This document shows positions 1 through 11,602 of a stretch of DNA of 64,000 nucleotides, piece after piece. The stretch comes from Sisyra terminalis. Taxonomy: Eukaryota; Arthropoda; Insecta; Neuroptera; Sisyridae. The DNA lies in contig OY292280.1 of the NCBI GenBank assembly GCA_958496175.1, forward strand, positions 20,894,001 to 20,958,000, in the 5' to 3' direction. The translations under genes and the position numbers were made by a program. The stretch's first letter is position 1. Each line of letters opens with the position of its first letter. The notes under the pieces are model-generated. The model saw nothing but the letters and a program-made list of their open reading frames with translations, searched no databases and was not told the origin of the DNA.

Positions 1-3000
1 GAAAGTCTAAGCGAAAAAATTCGACTGATATTGGGTCACTTAAAGAAGGTGACTTTTCATTATGAGGTCTAGTTTTCTCAACGGATTTTGAAATAAGGCT
101 ATCAAGTGAAATATAATAGGAAAAAACTTTTGTCCTGTGTGCCAAAAGACACCCGCAATATCGTTTCAAACTTTCAAAAAGGACAATTTTCTAATGCATA
201 AAAATGACATAAGGGATGTTTTCCTTCACTAAATTAAATTTGAATATTATAAACTAAACCATTCTTAACCACTATGCAAAAAAAAAAAAGCATTTGTTAC
301 GTATATCTTTGGAAAATTGAAACTGGATATTAAATTGTTGAAAGTCTAAGCGAAAAAATTCGACTGATAATGGGTCATTTAAAGAAGGTGACTTTTCATT
401 ATGAGGTCTAGTTTTCTCAACGGATTTTGAATTAAGGCTATCAAGTGAAATATAATAGAAACAAAATTTTGTCCTGTGTGCCAAAAGACACCCGTAATAT
501 CGTTTCAAACTTTCAAAAAGGACAATTTTCTAATGCATAAAAAGGACATAAGGGATGTTTTCCTCACTAAATTAAAGTTGAATATTATAAACTAAACCAT
601 TCTTAACCACTATGCAAAAATAAAAAGCATTTGTTACGTATATCTTTGGAAAATTGAAACTGGAAATTAAATTGTTGAAAGTCTAAGCGAAAAAATTCGA
701 CTGATATTGGGTCACTTAAAGAAGGTGACTTTTCATTATGAGGTCTAGTTTTCTCAACGGATTTTGAATTAAGGCTATCAAGTGAAATATAATAGGAAAA
801 AAATTTTGTCCTGTGTGCCAAAAGACACCCGCAATATCGTTTCAAACTTAAAAAAAGAACAATTTTCTAATGCATAAAAAGGACATAAGGGATGTTTTCC
901 TTCACTAAATTAAAGTTGAATATTATAAACTAAACCATTCTTAACCACTATGCAAAAAATTAAAAGCATTTGTTACGTACATCTTTGGAAAATTGAAACT
1001 GGAAATTAAATTGATGAAAGTCTATGCGAAAAAATTCGACTGATATTGGGTCATTTAAAGAAGGTGAGTTTTCATTATGAGGTCTAGTTTTCTCAACGGA
1101 TTTTGAAATAAGGCTATCAAGTGAAATATAATAGGAAAAAACTTTTGTCCTGTGTGCCAAAAGACACCCGCAATATCGTTTCAAACTTTCAAAAAGGACA
1201 ATTTTCTAATGCATAAAAATGACATAAGGGATGTTTTCCTTCACTAAATTAAAGTTGAATATTATAAACTAAACCATTCTTAACCACTATGCAAAAAATA
1301 AAAAGCATTTGTTACGTATATCTTTGGAAAATTGAAACTGGAAATTAAATTGTTGAAAGTCTATGCGCAAAAATTCGACTGATATTGGGTCATTTAAAGA
1401 AGGTGACTTTTCATTATGAGGTCTAGTTTTCTCAACGGATTCTGAATTAAGGCTATCAAGTGAAATATAATAGGAAATCAATTTTGTCCTGTGTGCCAAA
1501 AGACACCCGCAATATCGTTTCAAACTTTCAAAAAGGACAATTTTCTAATGCATAAAAAGGACATAAGGGATGTTTTCCTTCACTAAATTAAAGTTGAATA
1601 TTATAAACTAAACCATTCTTAACCACTATGCAAAAAATTAAAAGCATTTGTTACGTACATCTTTGGAAAATTGAAACTGGAAATTAAATTGATGAAAGTC
1701 TATGCGAAAAAATTCGACTGATATTGGGTAATTTAAAGACGGTGACTTTTCAATATGAGGTCTTGTTTTCTCAACGGATTTTGAATTAAGGCTATCAAGT
1801 GAAATATAATGTGAAAAAAATTTTGTCCTGTCTGCCAAAAGACACCCGCAATATCGTTTCAAACTTTCAAAAAGGACAATTTTCTTATTTATAAAAAGGA
1901 CATAAGGGAAGTTTTCCTTCACTAAATTAAAGTTGAATATTATAAACTAACCATTCTTAACCACTATGCAAAAAATAAAAAGCATTTGTTACGTATATCT
2001 TTGGAAAATTGAAACTGGAAATTAAATTGTTGAAAGTCTAAGCGAAAAAATTCGACTGATATTGGGTCACTTAAAGAAGGTGACTTTTCATTATGAGGAC
2101 TAGTTTTCTCAACGGATTTTGAATTAAGGCTATCAAGTGAAATATAATAGGAAAAAAATTTTGTCCTGTGTGCCCAAAGACACCCGCAATATCGTTTCAA
2201 ACTTTCAAAAAGAACAATTTTCTAATGCATAAAAAGGACATAAGGGATGTTTTCCTTCACTAAATTAAAGTTGAATATTATAAACTAAACCTTTCTTAAC
2301 CACTATGCAAAAAATTAAAAGCATTTGTTACGTACATCTTTGGAAAATTGAAACTGGAAATTAAATTGATGAAAGTCTATGCGAAAAAATTCGACTGATA
2401 TTGGGTCATTTAAAGAAGGTGACTTTTCAATATGAGGTCAAGTTTTCTCAACGGATTCTGAATTTAGGCTTTCAAGTGAAATATAATAGGAAAACAATTT
2501 TGTCCTGTGTGCCAAAAGACACCCGCAATATCGTTTCAAACTTTCAAAAAGGACAATTTTCTAATGCTTAACAAGGACATAAGGGATGTTTTCCTTCGCT
2601 AAATTAAAGTAGAATATTATAAACTACACCATTCTTAACCACTGTGCAAAAAATAAAAAGCATTTGTTACGTATATCTTTGGAAAATTGAAACTGGAAAT
2701 TAAATTGATGAAAGTCTATGCGAAAAAATTCGACTGATATTGGGTCATTTAAAGAAGGTGACTTTTCATTATGAGGTCTTGTTTTCTCAACGGATTTTGA
2801 ATTAAGGCTATCAAGTGAAATATAATGTGAAAAAAATTTTGTCCTGTGTGCCAAAAGACACCCGCAATATCGTTTCAAACTTTCAAAAAGGACAATTTTC
2901 TAATTTATAAAAAGGACATAAGGGATGTTTTCCTTCACTAAATTAAAGTTGAATATTATAAACTAACCATTCTTAACCACTATGCAAAAAATAAAAAGCA

Positions 3001-6000
3001 TTTGTTACGTATATCTTTGGAAAATTGAAACTGGAAATTAAATTGTTGAAAGTCTATGCGAAAAAATTCGACTGATATTGGGTCATTTAAAGAAGGTGAC
3101 TTTTCATTATGAGGTCTAGTTTTCTCAACGGATTCGGAATTAAGGCTACCAAGTGAAATATAATAGGAAATCAATTTTGTCCTGTGTGCCTAAAGACACC
3201 CGCAATATCGTTTCAAACTTTCAAAAAGGACAATTTTCTAATGCATAAAAAGGACATAAGGGATGTTTTCCTCACTAAATTAAAGTAGAATATTATAAAC
3301 TAAACCATTCTTAACCACTATGCAAAAAATAAAAAGCATTTGTTACGTATATCTTTGGAAAATTGAAACTGGAAATTAAATTGTTGAAAGTCTATGCGCA
3401 AAAATTCGACTGATATTGGGTCATTTAAAGAAGGTGACTTTTCATTATGAGGTCTAGTTTTCTCAACGGATTCTGAATTAAGGCTATCAAGTGAAATATA
3501 ATAGGAAATCAATTTTGTCCTGTGTGCCAAAAGACACCCGCAATATCGTTTCAAACTTTCAAAAAGGACAATTTTCTAATGCATAAAAAGGACATAAGGG
3601 ATGTTTTCCTTCACTAAATTAAAGTTGAATATTATAAACTAAACCATTCTTAACCACTATGCAAAAAATTAAAAGCATTTGTTACGTACATCTTTGGAAA
3701 ATTGAAACTGGAAATTAAATTGATGAAAGTCTATGCGAAAAAATTCGACTGATATTGGGTAATTTAAAGACGGTGACTTTTCAATATGAGGTCTTGTTTT
3801 CTCAACGGATTTTGAATTAAGGCTATCAAGTGAAATATAATGTGAAAAAAATTTTGTCCTGTCTGCCAAAAGACACCCGCAATATCGTTTCAAACTTTCA
3901 AAAAGGACAATTTTCTTATTTATAAAAAGGACATAAGGGAAGTTTTCCTTCACTAAATTAAAGTTGAATATTATAAACTAACCATTCTTAACCACTATGC
4001 AAAAAATAAAAAGCATTTGTTACGTATATCTTTGGAAAATTGAAACTGGAAATTAAATTGTTGAAAGTCTAAGCGAAAAAATTCGACTGATATTGGGTCA
4101 CTTAAAGAAGGTGACTTTTCATTATGAGGACTAGTTTTCTCAACGGATTTTGAATTAAGGCTATCAAGTGAAATATAATAGGAAAAAAATTTTGTCCTGT
4201 GTGCCCAAAGACACCCGCAATATCGTTTCAAACTTTCAAAAAGAACAATTTTCTAATGCATAAAAAGGACATAAGGGATGTTTTCCTTCACTAAATTAAA
4301 GTTGAATATTATAAACTAAACCTTTCTTAACCACTATGCAAAAAATTAAAAGCATTTGTTACGTACATCTTTGGAAAATTGAAACTGGAAATTAAATTGA
4401 TGAAAGTCTATGCGAAAAAATTCGACTGATATTGGGACATTTAAAGAAGGTGACTTTTCAATATGAGGTCAAGTTTTCTCAACGGATTCTGAATTTAGGC
4501 TTTCAAGTGAAATATAATAGGAAAACAATTTTGTCCTGTGTGCCAAAAGACACCCGCAATATCGTTTCAAACTTTCAAAAAGGACAATTTTCTAATGCTT
4601 AACAAGGACATAAGGGATGTTTTCCTTCGCTAAATTAAAGTAGAATATTATAAACTACACCATTCTTAACCACTGTGCAAAAAATAAAAAGCATTTGTTA
4701 CGTATATCTTTGGAAAATTGAAACTGGAAATTAAATTGATGAAAGTCTATGCGAAAAAATTCGACTGATATTGGGTCATTTAAAGAAGGTGACTTTTCAT
4801 TATGAGGTCTTGTTTTCTCAACGGATTTTGAATTAAGGCTATCAAGTGAAATATAATGTGAAAAAAATTTTGTCCTGTGTGCCAAAAGACACCCGCAATA
4901 TCGTTTCAAACTTTCAAAAAGGACAATTTTCTAATTTATAAAAAGGACATAAGGGATGTTTTCCTTCACTAAATTAAAGTTGAATATTATAAACTAACCA
5001 TTCTTAACCACTATGCAAAAAATAAAAAGCATTTGTTACGTATATCTTTGGAAAATTGAAACTGGAAATTAAATTGTTGAAAGTCTATGCGAAAAAATTC
5101 GACTGATATTGGGTCATTTAAAGAAGGTGACTTTTCATTATGAGGTCTAGTTTTCTCAACGGATTCGGAATTAAGGCTACCAAGTGAAATATAATAGGAA
5201 ATCAATTTTGTCCTGTGTGCCTAAAGACACCCGCAATATCGTTTCAAACTTTCAAAAAGGACAATTTTCTAATGCATAAAAAGGACATAAGGGATGTTTT
5301 CCTCACTAAATTAAAGTAGAATATTATAAACTAAACCATTCTTAACCACTATGCAAAAAATAAAAAGCATTTGTTACGTATATCTTTGGAAAATTGAAAC
5401 TGGAAATTAAATTGTTGAAAGTCTAAGCGAAAAAATTCGACTGATATTGGGTCACTTAAAGAAGGTGACTTTTCATTATGAGGACTAGTTTTCTCAACGG
5501 ATTTTGAATTAAGGCTATCAAGTGAAATATAATAGGAAAAAAATTTTGTCCTGTGTGCCCAAAGACACCCGCAATATCGTTTCAAACTTTCAAAAAGAAC
5601 AATTTTCTAATGCATAAAAAGGACATAAGGGATGTTTTCCTTCACTAAATTAAAGTTGAATATTATAAACTAAACCATTCTTAACCACTATGCAAAAAAT
5701 TAAAAGCATTTGTTACGTACATCTTTGGAAAATTGAAACTGGAAATTAAATTGATGAAAGTCTATGCGAAAAAATTCGACTGATATTGGGTCATTTAAAG
5801 AAGGTGAGTTTTCATTATGAGGTCTAGTTTTCTCAACGGATTTTGAAATAAGGCTATCAAGTGAAATATAATAGGAAAAAACTTTTGTCCTGTGTGCCAA
5901 AAGACACCCGCAATATCGTTTCAAACTTTCAAAAAGGACAATTTTCTAATGCATAAAAATGACATAAGGGATGTTTTCCTTCACTAAATTAAAGTTGAAT

Positions 6001-9000
6001 ATTATAAACTAAACCATTCTTAACCACTATGCAAAAAATAAAAAGCATTTGTTACGTATATCTTTGGAAAATTGAAACTGGAAATTAAATTGTTGAAAGT
6101 CTATGCGCAAAAATTCGACTGATATTGGGTCATTTAAAGAAGGTGACTTTTCATTATGAGGTCTAGTTTTCTCAACGGATTCTGAATTAAGGCTATCAAG
6201 TGAAATATAATAGGAAATCAATTTTGTCCTGTGTGCCAAAAGACACCCGCAATATCGTTTCAAACTTTCAAAAAGGACAATTTTCTAATGCATAAAAAGG
6301 ACATAAGGGATGTTTTCCTTCACTAAATTAAAGTTGAATATTATAAACTAAACCATTCTTAACCACTATGCAAAAAATTAAAAGCATTTGTTACGTACAT
6401 CTTTGGAAAATTGAAACTGGAAATTAAATTGATGAAAGTCTATGCGAAAAAATTCGACTGATATTGGGTAATTTAAAGACGGTGACTTTTCAATATGAGG
6501 TCTTGTTTTCTCAACGGATTTTGAATTAAGGCTATCAAGTGAAATATAATGTGAAAAAAATTTTGTCCTGTCTGCCAAAAGACACCCGCAATATCGTTTC
6601 AAACTTTCAAAAAGGACAATTTTCTTATTTATAAAAAGGACATAAGGGAAGTTTTCCTTCACTAAATTAAAGTTGAATATTATAAACTAACCATTCTTAA
6701 CCACTATGCAAAAAATAAAAAGCATTTGTTACGTATATCTTTGGAAAATTGAAACTGGAAATTAAATTGTTGAAAGTCTAAGCGAAAAAATTCGACTGAT
6801 ATTGGGTCACTTAAAGAAGGTGACTTTTCATTATGAGGACTAGTTTTCTCAACGGATTTTGAATTAAGGCTATCAAGTGAAATATAATAGGAAAAAAATT
6901 TTGTCCTGTGTGCCCAAAGACACCCGCAATATCGTTTCAAACTTTCAAAAAGAACAATTTTCTAATGCATAAAAAGGACATAAGGGATGTTTTCCTTCAC
7001 TAAATTAAAGTTGAATATTATAAACTAAACCTTTCTTAACCACTATGCAAAAAATTAAAAGCATTTGTTACGTACATCTTTGGAAAATTGAAACTGGAAA
7101 TTAAATTGATGAAAGTCTATGCGAAAAAATTCGACTGATATTGGGACATTTAAAGAAGGTGACTTTTCAATATGAGGTCAAGTTTTCTCAACGGATTCTG
7201 AATTTAGGCTTTCAAGTGAAATATAATAGGAAAACAATTTTGTCCTGTGTGCCAAAAGACACCCGCAATATCGTTTCAAACTTTCAAAAAGGACAATTTT
7301 CTAATGCTTAACAAGGACATAAGGGATGTTTTCCTTCGCTAAATTAAAGTAGAATATTATAAACTACACCATTCTTAACCACTGTGCAAAAAATAAAAAG
7401 CATTTGTTACGTATATCTTTGGAAAATTGAAACTGGAAATTAAATTGATGAAAGTCTATGCGAAAAAATTCGACTGATATTGGGTCATTTAAAGAAGGTG
7501 ACTTTTCATTATGAGGTCTTGTTTTCTCAACGGATTTTGAATTAAGGCTATCAAGTGAAATATAATGTGAAAAAAATTTTGTCCTGTGTGCCAAAAGACA
7601 CCCGCAATATCGTTTCAAACTTTCAAAAAGGACAATTTTCTAATTTATAAAAAGGACATAAGGGATGTTTTCCTTCACTAAATTAAAGTTGAATATTATA
7701 AACTAACCATTCTTAACCACTATGCAAAAAATAAAAAGCATTTGTTACGTATATCTTTGGAAAATTGAAACTGGAAATTAAATTGTTGAAAGTCTATGCG
7801 AAAAAATTCGACTGATATTGGGTCATTTAAAGAAGGTGACTTTTCATTATGAGGTCTAGTTTTCTCAACGGATTCGGAATTAAGGCTACCAAGTGAAATA
7901 TAATAGGAAATCAATTTTGTCCTGTGTGCCTAAAGACACCCGCAATATCGTTTCAAACTTTCAAAAAGGACAATTTTCTAATGCATAAAAAGGACATAAG
8001 GGATGTTTTCCTCACTAAATTAAAGTAGAATATTATAAACTAAACCATTCTTAACCACTATGCAAAAAATAAAAAGCATTTGTTACGTATATCTTTGGAA
8101 AATTGAAACTGGAAATTAAATTGTTGAAAGTCTAAGCGAAAAAATTCGACTGATATTGGGTCACTTAAAGAAGGTGACTTTTCATTATGAGGACTAGTTT
8201 TCTCAACGGATTTTGAATTAAGGCTATCAAGTGAAATATAATAGGAAAAAAATTTTGTCCTGTGTGCCCAAAGACACCCGCAATATCGTTTCAAACTTTC
8301 AAAAAGAACAATTTTCTAATGCATAAAAAGGACATAAGGGATGTTTTCCTTCACTAAATTAAAGTTGAATATTATAAACTAAACCTTTCTTAACCACTAT
8401 GCAAAAAATTAAAAGCATTTGTTACGTACATCTTTGGAAAATTGAAACTGGAAATTAAATTGATGAAAGTCTATGCGAAAAAATTCGACTGATATTGGGA
8501 CATTTAAAGAAGGTGACTTTTCAATATGAGGTCAAGTTTTCTCAACGGATTCTGAATTAAGGCTTTCAAGTGAAATATAATAGGAAAACAATTTTGTCCT
8601 GTGTGCCAAAAGACACCCGCAATATCGTTTCAAACTTTCAAAAAGGACAATTTTCTAATTTATAAAAAGGACATAAGGGATGTTTTCCTTCACTAAATTA
8701 AAGTTGAATATTATAAACTAACCATTCTTAACCACTATGCAAAAAATAAAAAGCATTTGTTACGTATATCTTTGGAAAATTGAAACTGGAAATTAAATTG
8801 TTGAAAGTCTATGCGAAAAAATTCGACTGATATTGGGTCATTTAAAGAAGGTGACTTTTCATTATGAGGTCTAGTTTTCTCAACGGATTCGGAATTAAGG
8901 CTACCAAGTGAAATATAATAGGAAATCAATTTTGTCCTGTGTGCCTAAAGACACCCGCAATATCGTTTCAAACTTTCAAAAAGGACAATTTTCTAATGCA

Positions 9001-9775
9001 TAAAAAGGACATAAGGGATGTTTTCCTCACTAAATTAAAGTAGAATATTATAAACTAAACCATTCTTAACCACTATGCAAAAAATAAAAAGCATTTGTTA
9101 CGTACATCTTTGGAAAATTGAAACTGGAAATTAAATTGATGAAAGTCTATGCGAAAAAATTCGACTGATATTGGGTCACTTAAAGAAGGTGACTTTTCAT
9201 TATAAGTTCTAGTTTTCTCAACGGATTTTGAATTAAGGCTTTCAAGTGAAATATAATTGAAAAAAAATTTTGTCCTGTGTGCCAAAAGACACCCGCAATA
9301 TCGTTTCAAACTTTCAAAAAGGACAATTTTCTAATGCATAAAAAGGACATAAGGGATGTTTTCCTCACTAAATTAAAGTTGAATATTATAAACTAAACCA
9401 TTCTTAACCACTATGCAAAAAATAAAAAGCATTTGTTACGTATATCTTTGGAAAATTGAAACTGGAAATTAAATTGTTGAAAGTCTATGCGAAAAAATTC
9501 GACTGATATTGGGTCATTTAAAGAAGGTGACTTTTCATTATGAGGTCTAGTTTTCTCAACGGATTTTGAATAAAGGCTATCAAGTGAAATATAATAGGAA
9601 AACAATTTTGTCCTGTGTGCCAAAAGACACCCGCAATATCGTTTCAAACTTTCAAAAAGGACAATTTTCTAATGCATAAAAAGGACATAAGGGATGTTTT
9701 CCTCACTAAATTAAAGTTGAATATTATAAACTAAACCATTCTTAACCACTATGCAAAAAATAAAAAGCTTTTGTT
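1..9775 (+). repeat. Satellite array 1, ~338 bp monomer, about 29 copies
   Basis: Head-to-tail monomers of 337-339 bp, all in one orientation, with landmarks such as CATTCTTAACCACTATGC, GGGTCATTTAAAGAAGGTGA and GACACCCGCAATATCG once per period. The one-base length difference often comes from TTCCTCAC versus TTCCTTCAC. The array runs off the left edge and ends inside a monomer, just after AGCTTTTGTT, where insert 1 begins. Monomers differ by scattered substitutions, but blocks of several monomers are nearly identical. Each monomer is open for about 78 codons on the minus strand. I treat that as a by-product of homogenisation, since neither 338 nor 339 arrangements keep one frame along the array. 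I do not recognise the family. Confidence 0.97.
1287..8057 (+). repeat. Higher-order repeat, 6-monomer unit in three copies
   Basis: The six-monomer segment 1287-3317 recurs at 3318-5348 (shift 2031 bp) and at 6027-8057 (shift 4740 bp). Copies 2 and 3 are separated by two extra monomers (5349-6026), so the larger period is eight monomers, 2709 bp. Variant order is preserved, including monomers with CTAATTTATAAAAAGG and with ATTCGGAATTAAGGCTACC. I found one clear difference: GGGTCATTT near 2405 versus GGGACATTT near 4436 and 7145. This indicates very recent multi-monomer duplication. Confidence 0.9.
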
Positions 9776-10079
9776 GGAAAACTTTTAGGTCCTTGATCCT
9801 TTTTTTCAAGAAAACTAATTTGTATTTAAATAGCATTAGCTAGCACAATAGGTGAATTTTAAATATCGAAAAAACCATAAACGATATCGAAAACTTTAGG
9901 TTTTATTGGATTTTTGTTTCGATCGTAACGTAATATTGCTACGGTGTGAATTTCTTCGAGAAATTCGACAAACATTTTTATGAAAAAAGTCGACGTACAT
10001 TTGGTCGACGAAATAAAATTTCTCAGAAGAGAAAAAAAAAAGTTTTTCCCCTTAAGCTTTTCCGGGACCAAATTTATAC

Positions 10080-10147
10080 CATCGATAGAGTAATTCAAGC
10101 GCTATCGAATGAGCCTACTATCGTTAACCTACGATCGATAGTTATCG
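10080..10147. promoter_or_regulatory. CGATA/TATCG-rich stretch, proximal
   Basis: About six CGATA or TATCG pentamers lie within 70 bp, including ATCGATAG twice and GCGCTATCG. The same stretch recurs in the other arms, for example near 16390-16455, 17240-17305, 29690-29755, 55975-56042 and 61950-62010. CGATA clusters are the binding pattern of the Drosophila BEAF-32 insulator protein, and ATCGATA resembles the DREF site. Whether the host has those factors is unknown, so only the motif density is certain. Confidence 0.35.
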
Positions 10148-10278
10148 CTACAAATGGCTTTGAAGTTGGAAAAAGTGAAAAAAATCGCCAATTTAGGCCT
10201 ATTTTGGGGATTCTTCAGAATTTCTGCCGGAAAATTTTCGCCAAAAAAATGAAAAATTGTATAATTAAAAATGATTTT

Positions 10279-10480
10279 TAGGCTTCTCGGAGCGTAACTA
10301 AGCCATTCCCGAAATCCCATTTCACTAAATTCGAAAATTCGAGGTCCCCCCCCCAAAAAAAAAAACCGAAAAAATTGACTTCAGGATATGTTTTTTAGGC
10401 CTCCCGTGACGTAACTAAGCCATTCCCAGAGTCCTACTTCCCGAAAATCGAAAATTCGGTAATTTTTCGGGAATGACGTC
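10279..10480 (+). repeat. Diverged direct duplication with poly-C/poly-A tract
   Basis: Two related segments, starting near TTAGGCTTCTCGGAGCG (10279) and TTAGGCCTCCCGTGACG (10396), share GTAACTAAGCCATTCCC and end in CGAAAATTCG. They lie about 117 bp apart, with a run of nine C followed by eleven A between them (about 10347-10366). The pair exists in every arm of all inserts, so the duplication predates the arm triplication. The homopolymer length varies between copies (7-9 C, 9-13 A). Confidence 0.7.
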
Positions 10481-10531
10481 ATTGGGTGGCGACGTATGTG
10501 TGACGTCATATATATGAAAAGAGTGACGTCA
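10474..10531. promoter_or_regulatory. Triple CRE-type palindrome cluster, L1
   Basis: Three perfect TGACGTCA sites at 10474-10481, 10501-10508 and 10524-10531, with start-to-start spacings of 27 and 23 bp, plus GCGACGTATG between the first two. TGACGTCA is the consensus of CREB/ATF bZIP factors. The cluster lies about 200 bp from the tRNA-like element. Binding is inferred from motif alone. Confidence 0.6.
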
Positions 10532-10720
10532 CAAAACCATTGAGCAAAAATAAAATGAAAAATATATAGCATCATCGATCGATCATTTCGAACCCCGAAA
10601 GGTTGGAACTGTTCGATCGAATATTTCGATGATACAATGTCTGGAATGAGGAATTAATGTTAATTAGATATATTATAAGCTGTAAGGAATAGAAATCAAT
10701 TATTAGAAATTATAAAAATC

Positions 10721-10800
10721 CGGGACCAATCGGGATGCGAACCAGGGACCTCGACTCCGAACAACAGCAACGGCGACCAAGACGACTCGGCTATCAGATG
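10721..10800 (-). other. tRNA-like element type 1, L1
   Basis: On the minus strand an A-box-like TAGCCGAGTCG (10783-10793) is followed at tRNA-like distance by a B-box-like GGTTCGCATCCC (10732-10743). The A box resembles Leu/Ser tRNAs. The anticodon and acceptor stems do not fold convincingly and no CCA is expected, so I call it a tRNA-derived (SINE-like) or TFIIIC-binding element rather than a tRNA gene. It is the GC-richest stretch of the arm and is strikingly conserved among nine copies. Confidence 0.6.
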
Positions 10801-11061
10801 ATATATGTAAATGACCTTAAAACTCATCCATAAACTATTCTTATGAGATTTTTGGAAAATTGAAAAAAAAGTTCGATCGATGGAGTTGGAATTTTCCAAA
10901 AATATTTTAACCATAGCTGCTCCATGTTAAAGTTGGTAAATTTTACTAAAAACATTGCAACATTTTAAGGTCCTTGATCCTTTTTTTCGAAAAAAACAAC
11001 ATTTGTATTTCAAAAGAATTTCTTCAGAAAATTAAAATGTATATATAAAAAAAATCGATAA

Positions 11062-11135
11062 GGCAATCAAAAAGTTAAGATATTTTTCGATATTGTCTTT
11101 ATCGTATTATTCGATAATCTATCGGAAAATATTGA
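11062..11135. promoter_or_regulatory. CGATA/TATCG-rich stretch, distal
   Basis: Five CGATA/TATCG pentamers in about 75 bp (ATCGATAAGG, TTCGATATTG, TTTATCGTATT, TTCGATAATC, CTATCGG). It lies immediately beside the 41-nt exon-like segment at 11151-11191. Equivalent stretches occur near 15410-15475, 18215-18290, 24685-24765, 28710-28785, 31525-31600, 56950-57025, 60965-61040 and 63780-63860. The role is not known. Confidence 0.3.
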
Positions 11136-11150
11136 ACTTACCTTACTTAC

Positions 11151-11191
11151 CTAATCGTTGCATTATCTTAACTTTTCTTTGTATCTTAACT
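11151..11191 (-). other. 41-nt exon-like segment, L1
   Basis: Bounded on the minus strand by an acceptor ATTTTATATTTCAG and a strong donor TTAG/GTAAGTAAGG. It keeps length 41 in all nine arms. It lies downstream of exon-like 4 and could be a further exon of the same transcript unit. It has stops in more than one frame, so a coding role is unlikely. Confidence 0.3.
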
Positions 11192-11435
11192 CTGAAATAT
11201 AAAATTCAGGAGGATGGGTGCGGAAAATCAAATTGAAACAATATGTTCAATTATCATAAATTTATTAATGTTAAATATCAATACAGTTTATAATAAATTA
11301 CAATATTAGTTTTTCCATTTTTACCATAGTTTATATAATTTATGTAAAAGTATCAATTATTATAATCATATAGAAATATTAAGTTAATTAAATTTTCTTG
11401 TTTTACAGATATTTTCACTATTTATCACTTAAACC

Positions 11436-11470
11436 ACTTTATCACTTAAACCACTTTATAACTTCACATT
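11436..11470 (+). repeat. 17-bp direct repeat, two units
   Basis: TTATCACTTAAACCACT occurs twice in tandem, followed by a decayed third unit TTATAACTTCAC. L and M arms have two units while R arms (near 18585 and 31890) have one, which helps to type arms. Confidence 0.7.
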
Positions 11471-11602
11471 CACTGAATTATTAAAACACAATTTACAGCT
11501 CTGATTGTTGTAGTAAATCCATTAGTGATTTTCTCGGTAGATATAAATTGTGGAAATGATATCCTTTATGAATTTGATGGATGATCCTCCAAAGATCCGC
11601 AT

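Noticed and set aside
272..9647. Minus-strand reading frames of 64-94 codons repeated in each satellite monomer as a multigene peptide family
   Set aside because: They recur because the DNA is a homogenised tandem repeat. Changes among monomers include many amino-acid changes, frames are not kept between monomers of 337-339 bp, and no signal peptide, promoter or splice context is associated.
1..9775. CRISPR-like array
   Set aside because: The period is 338 bp with no short repeat-spacer alternation. The context is eukaryotic satellite.
9946..10281. Basic 111-codon open frame in L1 (also 55841-56176)
   Set aside because: The opposite strand is open over much of the same stretch, and it is shortened in L2, M and R copies (start lost or stop gained). 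It lies in low-complexity AT-rich sequence, so it is most likely a chance frame.
10381..10575. 64-codon frame on the minus strand repeated in most arms (MMLYIFHF...)
   Set aside because: It spans the CRE cluster and the direct duplication, and its conservation is explained by recent arm copying. No homology that I recognise.
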